Positions 20,410 to 32,479 of a DNA stretch of 64,000 bases are shown here, piece after piece. The stretch lies in contig NZ_RWIJ01000001.1 in NCBI RefSeq assembly GCF_019805165.1, positions 526,913 to 590,912 on the forward strand, given 5' to 3'. Position numbers and translations under genes: made by a program. Numbering within the stretch: position 1 is the stretch's first letter; each line of letters starts with the position of its first letter. Under the pieces are notes generated by a model. It had not been told where the DNA came from and ran no database searches. It saw only the letters and a list, made by a program, of their open reading frames with translations. This stretch comes from Azospirillum sp. 412522 (GTDB taxonomy: Bacteria; Pseudomonadota; Alphaproteobacteria; Azospirillales; Azospirillaceae).

Positions 20410-20906
20410 CAGGCGCCCTCCCCGCTCCGGCCGGCGGCGCCGCGGGAGGCCTTGGCGACGATCTGGCTGAGGGAGATGTCCTTGCGCACGACCTGCTCGC
20501 GCAGCGCCGCCTCGTGGGCCTTCAGGGCGTCCGGCTCCCAGATCTGGAAGGTCTTGCGGCGGCCGATGAAGGCGGCCTCCTCGGTGATGCCGGCGAATTC
20601 GGCCAGTTCCCTGGGCAGGACGATGCGGCCTTCGGCGTCCGAGGAGACGGGAACCAGCTTCCCGAAGATGAAGGTCTCGATCATGTCACGCTCGTCTGCG
20701 TCGAGGTCGGGGGATTCGAGGCTTTCGGAGAGGACGTCGAGATAATCCTGATCGGCGCCTTCCAGCGCCTGGTGGTTCAGCGAGGGCCAGAGATAGACGG
20801 TGCTGGGAGCCGACGTTTTGGCAAGCGACTGCCTGAACTGTGCCGGGATGGACACGCGCCCTTTCCTGTCAACTTTGTTGACGTATGTGGACAGGAAAAC
20901 GGCCAT
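20409..20906 (-). CDS. mraZ: Transcriptional regulator MraZ
   Basis: AbrB-like DNA-binding protein encoded first in the dcw cluster; in E. coli it represses its own operon by binding TGGGN repeats. The 165-residue protein has two SpoVT-AbrB repeats: the first around [17 protein letters not shown] (residues 10-26) and the second around [19 protein letters not shown] (about residues 88-106). The C-terminus ([11 protein letters not shown]) is slightly longer than usual. A set of TGGGN boxes at 21027-21061 lies about 120 bases upstream, consistent with autoregulation. Confidence 0.97.
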   Translation of the reverse strand: MAVFLSTYVNKVDRKGRVSIPAQFRQSLAKTSAPSTVYLWPSLNHQALEGADQDYLDVLSESLESPDLDADERDMIETFIFGKLVPVSSDAEGRIVLPRELAEFAGITEEAAFIGRRKTFQIWEPDALKAHEAALREQVVRKDISLSQIVAKASRGAAGRSGEGA

Positions 20907-21026
20907 CGGCCCGGCGATCCCCCCTGCTATCCCCCGTGCGCGGTCGGGTGCCCCGCGCTAGCCCCGCTTGGCCCATTCAGCTTCGACCCCCGGTGTTAAC
21001 CAGAATGGGTAAAAGCCCCCCTTAAA

Positions 21027-21066
21027 TGGGCGTTCTTGGGATAGCATGGGACGGCATGGGCGTCAA
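21027..21066 (-). promoter_or_regulatory. mraZ promoter embedded in a four-box MraZ operator
   Basis: On the plus strand TGGG starts at 21027, 21037, 21047 and 21057, giving four TGGGN boxes each separated by five bases, the established MraZ recognition pattern. On the minus strand a TTGACG (21066-21061) and TATCCC (21043-21038) with a 17-bp spacer form a plausible sigma-70-type promoter for mraZ. The boxes cover the spacer, overlap the -10 element and extend over the predicted start of transcription, so bound MraZ should block RNA polymerase. Leader length to the mraZ ATG would be about 125 bases. Confidence 0.8.
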
Positions 21067-21182
21067 CGGCCCCCCGAGTATTCAGACGGGGGTGTCAAGA
21101 CTTTTGGGTCAGGCTGTGGCATCGGGGCAAGTTGGTGTACGAATTTTCAGAATCTTCGCAGTATTCCTCTGGACTCCTGCGA

Positions 21183-21202
21183 TGTGGATAAAGTTATCCA
21201 CA
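21183..21202. promoter_or_regulatory. Inverted pair of consensus DnaA boxes
   Basis: TGTGGATAA at 21183-21191 and TTATCCACA at 21194-21202 are two perfect DnaA nonamers facing each other with a two-base spacer, so the whole site is nearly palindromic. It lies about 115 bases upstream of the mraZ -35 element. Confidence 0.65.
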
Positions 21203-21296
21203 TACGTTCGTTGAACGTTCCAGAATTTTAAGAAAATGCTACACTTCCATGGTTTGTCAATCGTCCGAATCGACCCCCTCGGACGGCATAGGACCT

Positions 21297-21335
21297 TGGG
21301 TGGGAACGCCCGGTCCGGCATGGGACGGCATGGGA
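21297..21335. promoter_or_regulatory. Second group of TGGGN boxes
   Basis: TGGGA occurs at 21301, 21321 and 21331, in the same 10-bp register with one position skipped, and a further TGGG is at 21297. The segment 21316-21335 repeats the sequence GGCATGGGACGGCATGGG that is almost identical to part of the main mraZ operator. It could be an auxiliary MraZ site. Confidence 0.5.
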
Positions 21336-21348
21336 AATCGCCCCACAG

Positions 21349-21369
21349 TTATCCACCGGCTGTGGATTA
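21349..21369. promoter_or_regulatory. Second inverted pair of DnaA-like boxes
   Basis: TTATCCACC at 21349-21357 and TGTGGATTA at 21361-21369 each differ from the DnaA consensus by one base and face away from each other. Further single near-matches follow: TGTGGATGG at 21382 (two mismatches) and TGTGGATGA at 21471 (one mismatch). Confidence 0.5.
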
Positions 21370-21552
21370 GTCTGGGGAAAATGTGGATGGGACCTTGCAC
21401 ATCCTGGGGACGGCGGTGGGAAAGGCCGGCCGGCCGTGGGATTCCGGGGAGGGGGAGGGGACGTCCGTCCTGTGGATGAAGCGGGCAGCCGCCCATGCTG
21501 TCCCATGCCCCATCATCGAAAGGGGCGGGCCGGGGGCAAAAGGATGCCGCCA

Positions 21553-21567
21553 TGGGGCGTCATGGGA
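21553..21567. promoter_or_regulatory. Third TGGGN pair, near rnpB
   Basis: TGGGG at 21553 and TGGGA at 21563 are separated by exactly five bases. It lies about 55 bases beyond the 3' end of rnpB and more than 600 bases from mraZ, so its function is unclear. Confidence 0.35.
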
Positions 21568-21621
21568 TCGGGTGCCCCGATGGAGGCTCCGATCCAGGGC
21601 GGTATCGTCAAAGGAGATGGG

Positions 21622-22030
<409 letters not shown>

Positions 22031-22035
22031 TCGTT

Positions 22036-22064
22036 CATATAGGGAAGCGGGCGTGGGGGCAAAT
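22036..22064 (-). promoter_or_regulatory. Probable rnpB promoter
   Basis: On the minus strand TATATG (22041-22036) stands 6-7 bases before the predicted 5' end of rnpB and is a good -10 element. The -35 region is weak (TTTGCC with a 16-bp spacer or TTGCCC with 15). Confidence 0.45.
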
Positions 22065-22086
22065 CCCAAATCTCCGCTTCAGGCGA

Positions 22087-22791
22087 TCAACGCCCGGTCT
22101 GCCGCAGCAGCGCGCGCAGGCGCCGCACCGTTTCGGCGTCGGCGGTGCCGGTCAGGCTGTCCGGTTGGAAATGGCGCTGGAAGGCCAGCAGGCTGCGCGG
22201 TTCGGCCGGGTCGTACCCATAGCGTCCCAGCAGCGCGGCGATCTCCGTCCCGGACGACGGACCGTCGTCGGGCTGGGACCCGGCCTGGGCCGGGGCGGGC
22301 CAAATCCCGAGTCCCTGGGCCGCGAGGCCCTGCCAGTCGAACAGTTCCCCCGGATCCTCCTTGCGGGCCGGGGCCACGTCGCTGTGCCCCAGCACGTCGG
22401 CGGGGGCGATCCCATGCCGCTCCACGATGCCGAGGCAAAGCTCCGCCACCGCCGCCATCTGCACCGGCGGGAAGGGGCGATAGCCGAACTCGTGGCCGGG
22501 ATTGACGATCTCGACGCCGATGGAGCGGCTGTTGACATCCCCGGCGCCGTGCCAGCTCGACCGGCCGGCATGCCAGGCACGCCGGTCCTCCGGGACATGG
22601 GCGTAGACGGTGCCGTCCTCGTCCACGGTGTAGTGGGCGCTGACCTGGGCCGCCGGGTCGCACAGCCGCTCCAGCGCATGGGCGGCTGTGGGCATGCCGG
22701 TGTAGTGCAGGATCAGGAGCTCCACCCGCGCGCCCTCTGCCCGCGGGCCGTGGTTGGGGGATGGGCGGTCGATCCGGCGGAGGGTGCTCAT
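22087..22791 (-). CDS. N-acetylmuramoyl-L-alanine amidase, AmpD/AmiD type
   Basis: Zinc amidase (Amidase_2 family) that cleaves the MurNAc-L-Ala bond of anhydro-muropeptides or peptidoglycan. The 234-residue protein has the zinc ligands in LILHYTGM (first His) and GHSDVAPARKEDPG (His and Asp), and RSIGVEIVNPG with the catalytic Glu. Residues after about 175 resemble a PG_binding_1-like helical domain (LLGRYGYDPAEPRSLLAFQ), which is found in AmiD rather than the shorter AmpD. No signal peptide is visible, which favours a cytoplasmic recycling role, but the added domain leaves this open. It precedes rnpB on the same strand. Confidence 0.88.
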   Translation of the reverse strand: MSTLRRIDRPSPNHGPRAEGARVELLILHYTGMPTAAHALERLCDPAAQVSAHYTVDEDGTVYAHVPEDRRAWHAGRSSWHGAGDVNSRSIGVEIVNPGHEFGYRPFPPVQMAAVAELCLGIVERHGIAPADVLGHSDVAPARKEDPGELFDWQGLAAQGLGIWPAPAQAGSQPDDGPSSGTEIAALLGRYGYDPAEPRSLLAFQRHFQPDSLTGTADAETVRRLRALLRQTGR

Positions 22792-22834
22792 GTCTGCATC
22801 TTGTCAGGCGGGACCAGATCAGGTTGGACCGGGA

Positions 22835-23713
22835 TCAGGTTGGATTGGTGACCGTCTGGTTGACCGCCTTCGGCCCCCGCCGGACGATCACCGCGACGCC
22901 GCCGATGGTCAGCAGCCCGCCGATGGCGAGGTTCACCGTCAGCGGATCGCCCATCAGCAGCGCGCCGCTGGCGACGCCGAAGACCGGCACGGTCAGCAGA
23001 TAGGGCATGGTCTGGTTGACGGAATAGCGGCCGAGCAGAGGATACCACAGGCCATAGGCGATGATGGTGACGGCGACCGCCATGTAAGCAATGGAAGCCC
23101 AGCCGACCCAGGTGGAGTTGGCCAGCGCCTCCATCTGACCATGTTCCAGCAGCAGCGACAGGCCCAGCAACTGCGGCATGGCGAACAGTGCCATCCAGCC
23201 GTTGACGGCGAAACCGTTCACCGCCCCGATCAGCTTCATCTGCACGCTCGCCACCGCGAAGGCGAAGCTGGCCGCCAGGATCAGCAGCAGCGAGTAAAGC
23301 GATTCGCCCAGCCGCGGCTCGCCGGCGATCACCGCCACCCCGGCGAAGGCGGCGGCCATGCCGATGCCGCGGCGCCAGCCCAGCTTGTCCTTGAACACCA
23401 CTGCCGCCAGCAGGGAGGAGAAGGGCACCTGCACCTGCGCCGCCAGCGAGGCGGTGGCGGCGTCGATCCCGTTGAGCCCGCTGAACATCATCGGGAAATG
23501 GATGCTGCCGAGCGTCACCGACAGAAGCGCGATCTTCCACAGCTTGTCGCGCGGGACGCGGAAGAAGGGGATGATCAGCACCGCCACCAGGGCGAAGCGC
23601 AGGAACATGACGAACAGAGGCGGGAATTCCGCCAGCGCCCATTTTGCCACGACGAAGTTCAGGCCCCACAGCGCCATCACCACCAGGGCCTGGAGCGTGT
23701 GGACGAACGTCAT
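22835..23713 (-). CDS. EamA/DMT-family transporter
   Basis: Ten-helix inner-membrane exporter of the drug/metabolite transporter superfamily; substrates in this family include amino acids and metabolites and cannot be predicted here. The 292-residue protein has two EamA repeats, the first starting at ALVVMALWGLNFVVAKWAL and the second after about residue 145. The motif around AQVQVPFSSLLAAVVFKDKLGWRR is typical of YdcZ/RhaT-like EamA proteins. The ATG at 23713 overlaps the stop of the ABC-F gene as ATGA, so the two are co-translated, although no functional link is obvious. Confidence 0.9.
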   Translation of the reverse strand: MTFVHTLQALVVMALWGLNFVVAKWALAEFPPLFVMFLRFALVAVLIIPFFRVPRDKLWKIALLSVTLGSIHFPMMFSGLNGIDAATASLAAQVQVPFSSLLAAVVFKDKLGWRRGIGMAAAFAGVAVIAGEPRLGESLYSLLLILAASFAFAVASVQMKLIGAVNGFAVNGWMALFAMPQLLGLSLLLEHGQMEALANSTWVGWASIAYMAVAVTIIAYGLWYPLLGRYSVNQTMPYLLTVPVFGVASGALLMGDPLTVNLAIGGLLTIGGVAVIVRRGPKAVNQTVTNPT

Positions 23714-25539
23714 GCCCGGCCGCCTTCCAGCTCCTCGCGCATCCCCTCCAGCTCCAGCCAGCGCTCCTCCGCCGCGGCGAGGGCCGCCTGTCTGGCGTGC
23801 AGCTGCTCGCTGGTCTTCTGGAACTTGGCGGGATCGCGGGTGAACAGGTCGGGATCGGCCAGCGCCTTCTCCAGCTTGGCGATCTCGCTGCCGAGGCCGT
23901 CCATGCGGGCCGGCAACTCGTCCAGCTCGCGCTGGTCCTTGTAGCTCAGCTTGCCGCGCGGCTTGGCGGCGCCGGGCGCCGGGGCGGCGGGCTTCGGCTT
24001 TGCCGTGGCCGTGGCGGGGGCCGCCTTGGTCGGGCGCTGGACCAGATAGTCGGAGTAGCCGCCGGCATATTCGGTGGCGGTGCCGTCGCCTTCCAGCGCG
24101 ATGGTGCTGGTCACCAGCCGGTCGAGGAAGTCGCGGTCGTGGCTGACCAGCAGCAGCGTGCCCTGATAGTCGCCCAGCACGTCCTCCAGCAGGTCCAGCG
24201 TGTCCATGTCGAGGTCGTTGGTCGGCTCGTCGAGGATCATCAGGTTGCTGGGCTTGGCGAACAGCCTGGCCAGCAGCAGCCGGTTGCGCTCGCCGCCCGA
24301 CAGCGCCTTGACCGGGCTGTCCAGCTGCCGCGTGTCGAACAGGAAGTCCTTCATATAGCCGGCAACGTGCCGCGACACGCCGTTGACCACCACCGCGTCG
24401 CCGCCGAAGGGGCACAGCACCTTGCGGATGGTGTCCTCCGGATCCAGCCCCTCGCGCCGCTGGTCGAAATAGGCGGCGTCGAGGCTGGTGCCCAGCTTCA
24501 CCGTGCCCTCGTCTGGCGCGAGCTGGCCGGTCAGCATCTTCAGCAGGGTGGACTTGCCGGCGCCGTTCGGCCCGATCAGTCCCACCCGGTCGCCCCGCAG
24601 GATGCGGGTGGAGAAGTTGCTCACGATGGTCTTGCGGCCGTCGGCCGTGTCGAAGCCCTTGGAGATGCCCGTCGCCTCGATCACCAACCGGCCGCCGCGC
24701 TCCGCCTCGGCAATGGCGAGCTTGGCCTGCTGGCCGCCCTTGATCTGCTCCGCGCGCCCGTTGCGCAGGTCCAGCAGGTTGCGGACGCGTCCCATGTTGC
24801 GGGTGCGCCGGGCGGAGATGCCCTCGCGCAGCCACTTCATCTCGCTCTCGATCTTGCGGTCCAGCTTGTGGGCCGCGGCCTCCTCCGCCTCGAACACCTC
24901 GGCCTGCCAGGTCTCGAACTCTGCGAAGCCGCGGTCGGTGGCGCGCACCGTGCCGCGGTCGAGCCACAGCGTGCGCTTGGCCAGCCGGTTGAGGAAGGCG
25001 CGGTCGTGGCTGATCAGCAGCAGGCCGCCGCGGAAGGCCAGAAGTTCCTCCTCCAGCCACTCGATGGTGGGCAGGTCGAGGTGGTTGGTCGGCTCGTCCA
25101 GCAGCATGACGTCGGGGTTGCCGACCAGCGTGCGGGCCAGCGCGGTGCGGCGGGATTCGCCGCCCGACAGGGTGCGGGGGTCGAGCGTGCCGTCCACCTG
25201 CAGCCGGTCCAGCACGGCATCGACCCGGTGCGCCTCGTCCCGCTCGTCGGCGGGCAGGCCCTGCACCACATAGTCCTGGACGGTGGCGCAGCCGGTGAAG
25301 TCCGGCTCCTGCGGCAGGTAGGCAAGGCGGGCGCCCGGCTGGACGAAGACGGTGCCGCCGTCGGGCAGGATCATCCCGGCCAGCACCTTCATCAGCGTCG
25401 ATTTGCCCGACCCGTTGCGCCCGACCAGACAGGCGCGGTCGCCACGGCCGATGGACAGGTCGATGCCGTCGAACAGCGGGCGGCCGCCGAAGGTGACGGA
25501 GACGCCCTGGAGCGCCGTGATGGGTGCGGGAGGAGCCAT
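23710..25539 (-). CDS. ABC-F family ATPase, Uup-like
   Basis: Soluble ATPase with two ABC domains and no membrane part; ABC-F proteins act on the ribosome to relieve stalling or protect it, and Uup is also linked to transposon excision. The 609-residue protein has Walker A GRNGSGKST near residue 40, signature LSGGESRRTAL, and in the second half Walker A GPNGAGKST and LSGGERNRLLLA, each followed by LDEPTNHL or LDEPTNDL. After about residue 535 it has a basic linker and a coiled coil (ELDELPARMDGLGSEIAKLE), the C-terminal domain of the Uup subfamily. It is upstream of and overlaps the EamA gene. Confidence 0.92.
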   Translation of the reverse strand: MAPPAPITALQGVSVTFGGRPLFDGIDLSIGRGDRACLVGRNGSGKSTLMKVLAGMILPDGGTVFVQPGARLAYLPQEPDFTGCATVQDYVVQGLPADERDEAHRVDAVLDRLQVDGTLDPRTLSGGESRRTALARTLVGNPDVMLLDEPTNHLDLPTIEWLEEELLAFRGGLLLISHDRAFLNRLAKRTLWLDRGTVRATDRGFAEFETWQAEVFEAEEAAAHKLDRKIESEMKWLREGISARRTRNMGRVRNLLDLRNGRAEQIKGGQQAKLAIAEAERGGRLVIEATGISKGFDTADGRKTIVSNFSTRILRGDRVGLIGPNGAGKSTLLKMLTGQLAPDEGTVKLGTSLDAAYFDQRREGLDPEDTIRKVLCPFGGDAVVVNGVSRHVAGYMKDFLFDTRQLDSPVKALSGGERNRLLLARLFAKPSNLMILDEPTNDLDMDTLDLLEDVLGDYQGTLLLVSHDRDFLDRLVTSTIALEGDGTATEYAGGYSDYLVQRPTKAAPATATAKPKPAAPAPGAAKPRGKLSYKDQRELDELPARMDGLGSEIAKLEKALADPDLFTRDPAKFQKTSEQLHARQAALAAAEERWLELEGMREELEGGRA

Positions 25540-25678
25540 GGACCGTTCGTGCGCCGGAAAATCGAGGGAAGGGGATGGGTTATAGCGCGCCGTCCCCCCT
25601 CGCCGCGACCCGGAAAAACGGTTGGGCGGGTTGCGCCCGATAGGACCTCCCGATGGAACCGCCTTCCGTCCCGGCCGC

Positions 25679-26803
25679 CTACGCGCTCTCCGTCGGCGTC
25701 GCCACCTGCTGTTCCTGCATCTTGAAGCCGAAATAGGTGCCGTTGCTGATGCCGGTCAGGGCCAGCAGGTTGGCCGACAGCTCCGGCATGCCCAGCGTGC
25801 GGGTGACCTCGTAGAGGAAGGTGATGCCCAGGACGCCGGTCCAGGCCAGCAGTTGCAGGCGGTGGATGTTGTAGCCGGCGGCATCGCTCAGCAGGTCGGG
25901 CAGCAACCCCTGGGAGGGTGGATAGACCTCCGCCAGACTGGCGGCCATCGCCGTCCGGTTGGGCGGGCTGGCCGCGGCGGCGGCGATGTAGGCGGCGGCA
26001 TGCTGCTGGCGCCGGGTGTCGTCGTCGCTCGGCCGGCGGTCCTGGAAGGCGGCGAGGACGGAGGTGCCGCCGACGATCCCCATCAGCGCCATGGTGCCGG
26101 TGGTGATGGTGTCCATCGACCCGGTGATGGTCAGGATGGCGGCGTAGGAGGCGGTAACGATCCCGCTCCACCACAGAAGCTGGAAGCGGGCGAGGCTGTA
26201 GGGCGCCCGGTAGTTGGCCGGCATCGGCGCGCCGGGAATGGGGGTGATGGCGTCGGTCCGCCCGAAATGGCGGAAGAAGGCGACCAGGAACAGCGCCGCC
26301 ACCAGCGCGAACCAGACCGCGGCCAGCCCCAGGTCGCGATCGCTGGCGCCCTGGATGGAGATCATCTGCGGTGCGGTGATCATGCCGCCGGTGACGGGGC
26401 CGAAGGCAACCGGCAGTGTCTTGGCTCCGGCGAGGTTGAAGAAACCGCTGAACGCCAACTGCCAGGCTGCGCGCCGATTTATCGCGTCGCTGCCGTTGCC
26501 GGCGATCGAGGTGGATGCGGTGCCCACCACTTCGCCCTTGGCGGAGCAGCCGAAGCTGGCGCGGGCTCCCGGTATCGTCTGGCCGTTGGCGACCAGGACC
26601 AGCGCCTGCGCGTTCAGTGACGCAGCCTGCGCGGTGCAGTCGATGCCGGCCGCCGGCACCCCCAGGTTCAGCGTCAACGGCTGGCCCAGCACCACCGTCG
26701 CGTCGGTGGCCGCCATCGGCATCTGGGCCAGCGCACCGCAACCCACCGCGCTCGTCGTTCCCAATACCGCAGCGAAGATCGTCCGGATGATCGTGCGTCG
26801 CAT
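25679..26803 (-). CDS. Uncharacterised secreted/membrane protein
   Basis: I do not recognise a family. The 374-residue protein starts with a signal peptide (MRRTIIRTIFAAVLG...GALAQ). A periplasmic beta-rich part of about 120 residues follows with two or more cysteines, then three or four membrane segments: LGLAAVWFALVAALFLVAFF, LLWWSGIVTASYAAILTITG, the adjoining MALMGIVGGTSVLAAF, and LLAWTGVLGITFLYEV. The ATG at 26803 is chosen because the signal peptide begins there; a TTG 30 bases upstream is less likely. It is a stand-alone gene between the ABC-F gene and djlA. Confidence 0.75.
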   Translation of the reverse strand: MRRTIIRTIFAAVLGTTSAVGCGALAQMPMAATDATVVLGQPLTLNLGVPAAGIDCTAQAASLNAQALVLVANGQTIPGARASFGCSAKGEVVGTASTSIAGNGSDAINRRAAWQLAFSGFFNLAGAKTLPVAFGPVTGGMITAPQMISIQGASDRDLGLAAVWFALVAALFLVAFFRHFGRTDAITPIPGAPMPANYRAPYSLARFQLLWWSGIVTASYAAILTITGSMDTITTGTMALMGIVGGTSVLAAFQDRRPSDDDTRRQQHAAAYIAAAAASPPNRTAMAASLAEVYPPSQGLLPDLLSDAAGYNIHRLQLLAWTGVLGITFLYEVTRTLGMPELSANLLALTGISNGTYFGFKMQEQQVATPTESA

Positions 26804-26932
26804 CGTCGTCTCGTCCCCGAATCCCGCGGGCAACCGCTCGCCCGCCCCAATGGGACGATACGTCAGGAAACGGGATAAATCCTACGGCAAAGCAATTTCA
26901 AATCATCAAACGCCAAGGAGGGTCGTCATTTG

Positions 26933-27715
26933 TCAGGACAGGGCGGCCGCTCCTTCGCGTTCGCGGCGGATGCGGTCGTACGCGGCGTTTATCAGCGCGA
27001 GTTTCTGGGTTGCGAGGTCTATGAACTCCTGCGGCATGCCCTGGGCCATCAGCCGGTCGGGATGGTGTTCGCGCACCAGTGCCCGGTGGGCAGCCTTCAC
27101 CGTCTCGTCGCCGGCCTGTCGCGGAACGCCGAGCACGGCATAAGGATCGGTCTCCGTCGGGGTGCCGGCCAGATGGTGCCCGGCGACGATGCGGCGGAAA
27201 TCGGCGTCGTCGAAGCCGAAGATCGTGGCAACGGCGTGCAGATACTCCACCTCCGTCTCGTGCAGCTCGTCGTCGGCCTCGGCGATCATCAGCAGGCTGT
27301 CGAGCAGTTCCTCCAGCACCGCATGCCTGTCCTCGAACAGCTTGGCGATCTGGCGGGCATACTCCTCGAACCCGCGGGTGTCGCGGCGGGCGAGGTCGAA
27401 GACCCGGCCGACATTCTCCAACTCCTCGGGCGGGACGCGGAACAGCCGCTTGAAGGTATCGACCTCCACCCGCTTCACCACGCCGTCCGCCCGGGCCATC
27501 TTGGCGGCCAGCGCGATCACGCCGATGGTGAAGGCGACGGTCTGCTTGGCTGCCTCCGCCTCCGCGTCGCTCATGCCCCGCCGCGGCTGGCCGTCCGGGC
27601 CGCAGGGCGACCACAGGTCGACCGCATGCCCGGCCAGACCGCCCAGCAGGGCACCCAGCGGCCCGCCGGTGAACAGGCCGGCCGCGCCGCCCAGGATCTT
27701 GCCCCAAATGCTCAT
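26933..27715 (-). CDS. DjlA-like TerB/DnaJ co-chaperone
   Basis: Membrane-anchored J-domain protein that would stimulate a DnaK-type Hsp70. The 260-residue protein starts with a glycine-zipper hydrophobic stretch (ILGGAAGLFTGGPLGALLGG). It continues with a TerB domain (about residues 60-170, including VIALAAKMARADGVV and ELLDSLLMIAEADDELHE) and ends in a J domain with the essential HPD in VREHHPDRLMAQG. The order matches DjlA. The start at 27715 is supported by AAGGGCG upstream and removes an unlikely extended N-terminus. Confidence 0.9.
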   Translation of the reverse strand: MSIWGKILGGAAGLFTGGPLGALLGGLAGHAVDLWSPCGPDGQPRRGMSDAEAEAAKQTVAFTIGVIALAAKMARADGVVKRVEVDTFKRLFRVPPEELENVGRVFDLARRDTRGFEEYARQIAKLFEDRHAVLEELLDSLLMIAEADDELHETEVEYLHAVATIFGFDDADFRRIVAGHHLAGTPTETDPYAVLGVPRQAGDETVKAAHRALVREHHPDRLMAQGMPQEFIDLATQKLALINAAYDRIRREREGAAALS

Positions 27716-28003
27716 GCTTCGCCCTTTTGTCCGCAAGCTCCCCACCCCGGGCGCAGCATAGCGGCCGGGGAATGGCGGGCCAACTGTGGCGCGCTGGCAA
27801 CAGACCGGCATTGTTCGCATTGCGAATTTCTAATAAACGCTTGCGATTCCCGACCGCCTTGCCATGTTGCAATGCAACAAAGGGCGCCGCAGAGAGCGCC
27901 GTTTCAGAAAAGGACGGCGCCAGCCGCACGGGCGACGCCGCAATCTGGGGAAAAACGTTCTGCGCGAATGCGTTTTCGGATTTCGAGAACCGTGAGCAGA
28001 GCC

Positions 28004-28585
28004 ATGCCTGTCATCCGCAAGATCATGCCGACCGAGCTGCCCCAGTACCGGGCGCATCTTCTCCGCCTCGACCGTGCGGACCGTTATGCCCGCTTCACCG
28101 GCACTCTGTCGGACGAGGCGGTGGAGCGGCATTGCGCGGCCATAGACTGGGGCCGGACGGTCGTTCTCGGCGCATTCGAGGGTGGCGTGCTGCGCGGCGC
28201 CGTGGAACTGTGCGGCGACCGCATCCTGTGGCCGGAACAGGCGGAGTTCGGGATCAGCATCGAGAGGGATTTGCAGGGCAAGGGCGTCGGCAGCACGCTG
28301 GTCCGTCGCATCCTGACCGCCGCCCGCAACCGCGGCATCCGCCATGTCCACATGATGTGTCTGACGGAGAATGTCCGCATGCGGGCCCTGGCCCGCCGTT
28401 TCGGTGGGCGGCTGGCGCTGGATTGCGGCGAGATCACCTCGATGTTCGAACTGCCGCCGCCCAACCAGTTCTCCCTCGCGCTGGAGGCTCTGGAGGACGG
28501 CACCGGCGCCTTCAACAGCATCCTGTCCGGCACCGCCATTCTGTCCCGCCTGTCCGTCTCTTCGCGTGAGCGGCTGGCCGCCTGA
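28004..28585 (+). CDS. GNAT family N-acetyltransferase
   Basis: Acetyl-CoA-dependent acyltransferase of unknown substrate. The 193-residue protein shows the GNAT core: a first strand VIRKIMPTELPQY, the central strand with AEFGISIERDLQGKGVGSTLV (pyrophosphate-binding Q-x-x-G-x-G/A-like loop), then ARNRGIRHVHMMCLTEN and RALARRFGG in motif B. The C-terminal 35 residues are outside the usual fold. The ATG at 28004 begins directly before the first strand; an ATG at 27968 is possible. It stands alone between djlA (divergent) and the oxoprolinase gene. Confidence 0.85.
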   Translation: MPVIRKIMPTELPQYRAHLLRLDRADRYARFTGTLSDEAVERHCAAIDWGRTVVLGAFEGGVLRGAVELCGDRILWPEQAEFGISIERDLQGKGVGSTLVRRILTAARNRGIRHVHMMCLTENVRMRALARRFGGRLALDCGEITSMFELPPPNQFSLALEALEDGTGAFNSILSGTAILSRLSVSSRERLAA

Positions 28586-28755
28586 GATCGGGCTTCTTCA
28601 ACCGTCCTCCTGTGTTCTTTCCGCCGCGGCCGACGGTGTTGATGCCTGTCCTGACGGGGGCGGGCCATTCAGGCGGTTGAAATTCGCCGCCGGATCGCGA
28701 AACTCCGGCCCACGCGCGGTGCGGTTGCCGCGCATGGAATTCGGCGGGTGCGACG

Positions 28756-32424
<3,669 letters not shown>

Positions 32425-32450
32425 GGGGAGATCGCAGGGAGGGAGGAATG

Positions 32451-32472
32451 GGGCGGGGCGCAACCCCCGCCC
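32451..32472. terminator. Hairpin between convergent genes
   Basis: GGGCGGGG (32451-32458) pairs with CCCCGCCC (32465-32472) around a six-base loop, between the stop codons of the oxoprolinase and regulator genes. There is no T-tract, so a terminator role on either strand is an inference. Confidence 0.45.
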
Positions 32473-32479
32473 TGACCCT

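Larger units (their letters stand above)
20907..21621. other. mraZ-rnpB intergenic regulatory region
   Basis: About 715 bases with no convincing gene. They hold the mraZ promoter/operator, DnaA-box-like nonamers in two inverted pairs and additional TGGGN pairs, each listed separately. A few short open frames of 60-130 codons exist here in several frames but have no ribosome binding sites or recognisable products. The stretch 21181-21260 is clearly more AT-rich than the coding sequence around it. Confidence 0.7.

Noticed and set aside
21183..21479. Idea that the DnaA-box cluster is a replication origin
   Set aside because: No AT-rich unwinding region of typical length, no dnaA, hemE or parAB neighbour, and the site lies between mraZ and rnpB. 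Regulation of the dcw operon is the simpler reading.
27887..27925. Inverted repeat GCGCCGT/ACGGCGC upstream of the GNAT gene
   Set aside because: Short stem, no T-run and no gene end nearby; likely chance in GC-rich DNA.
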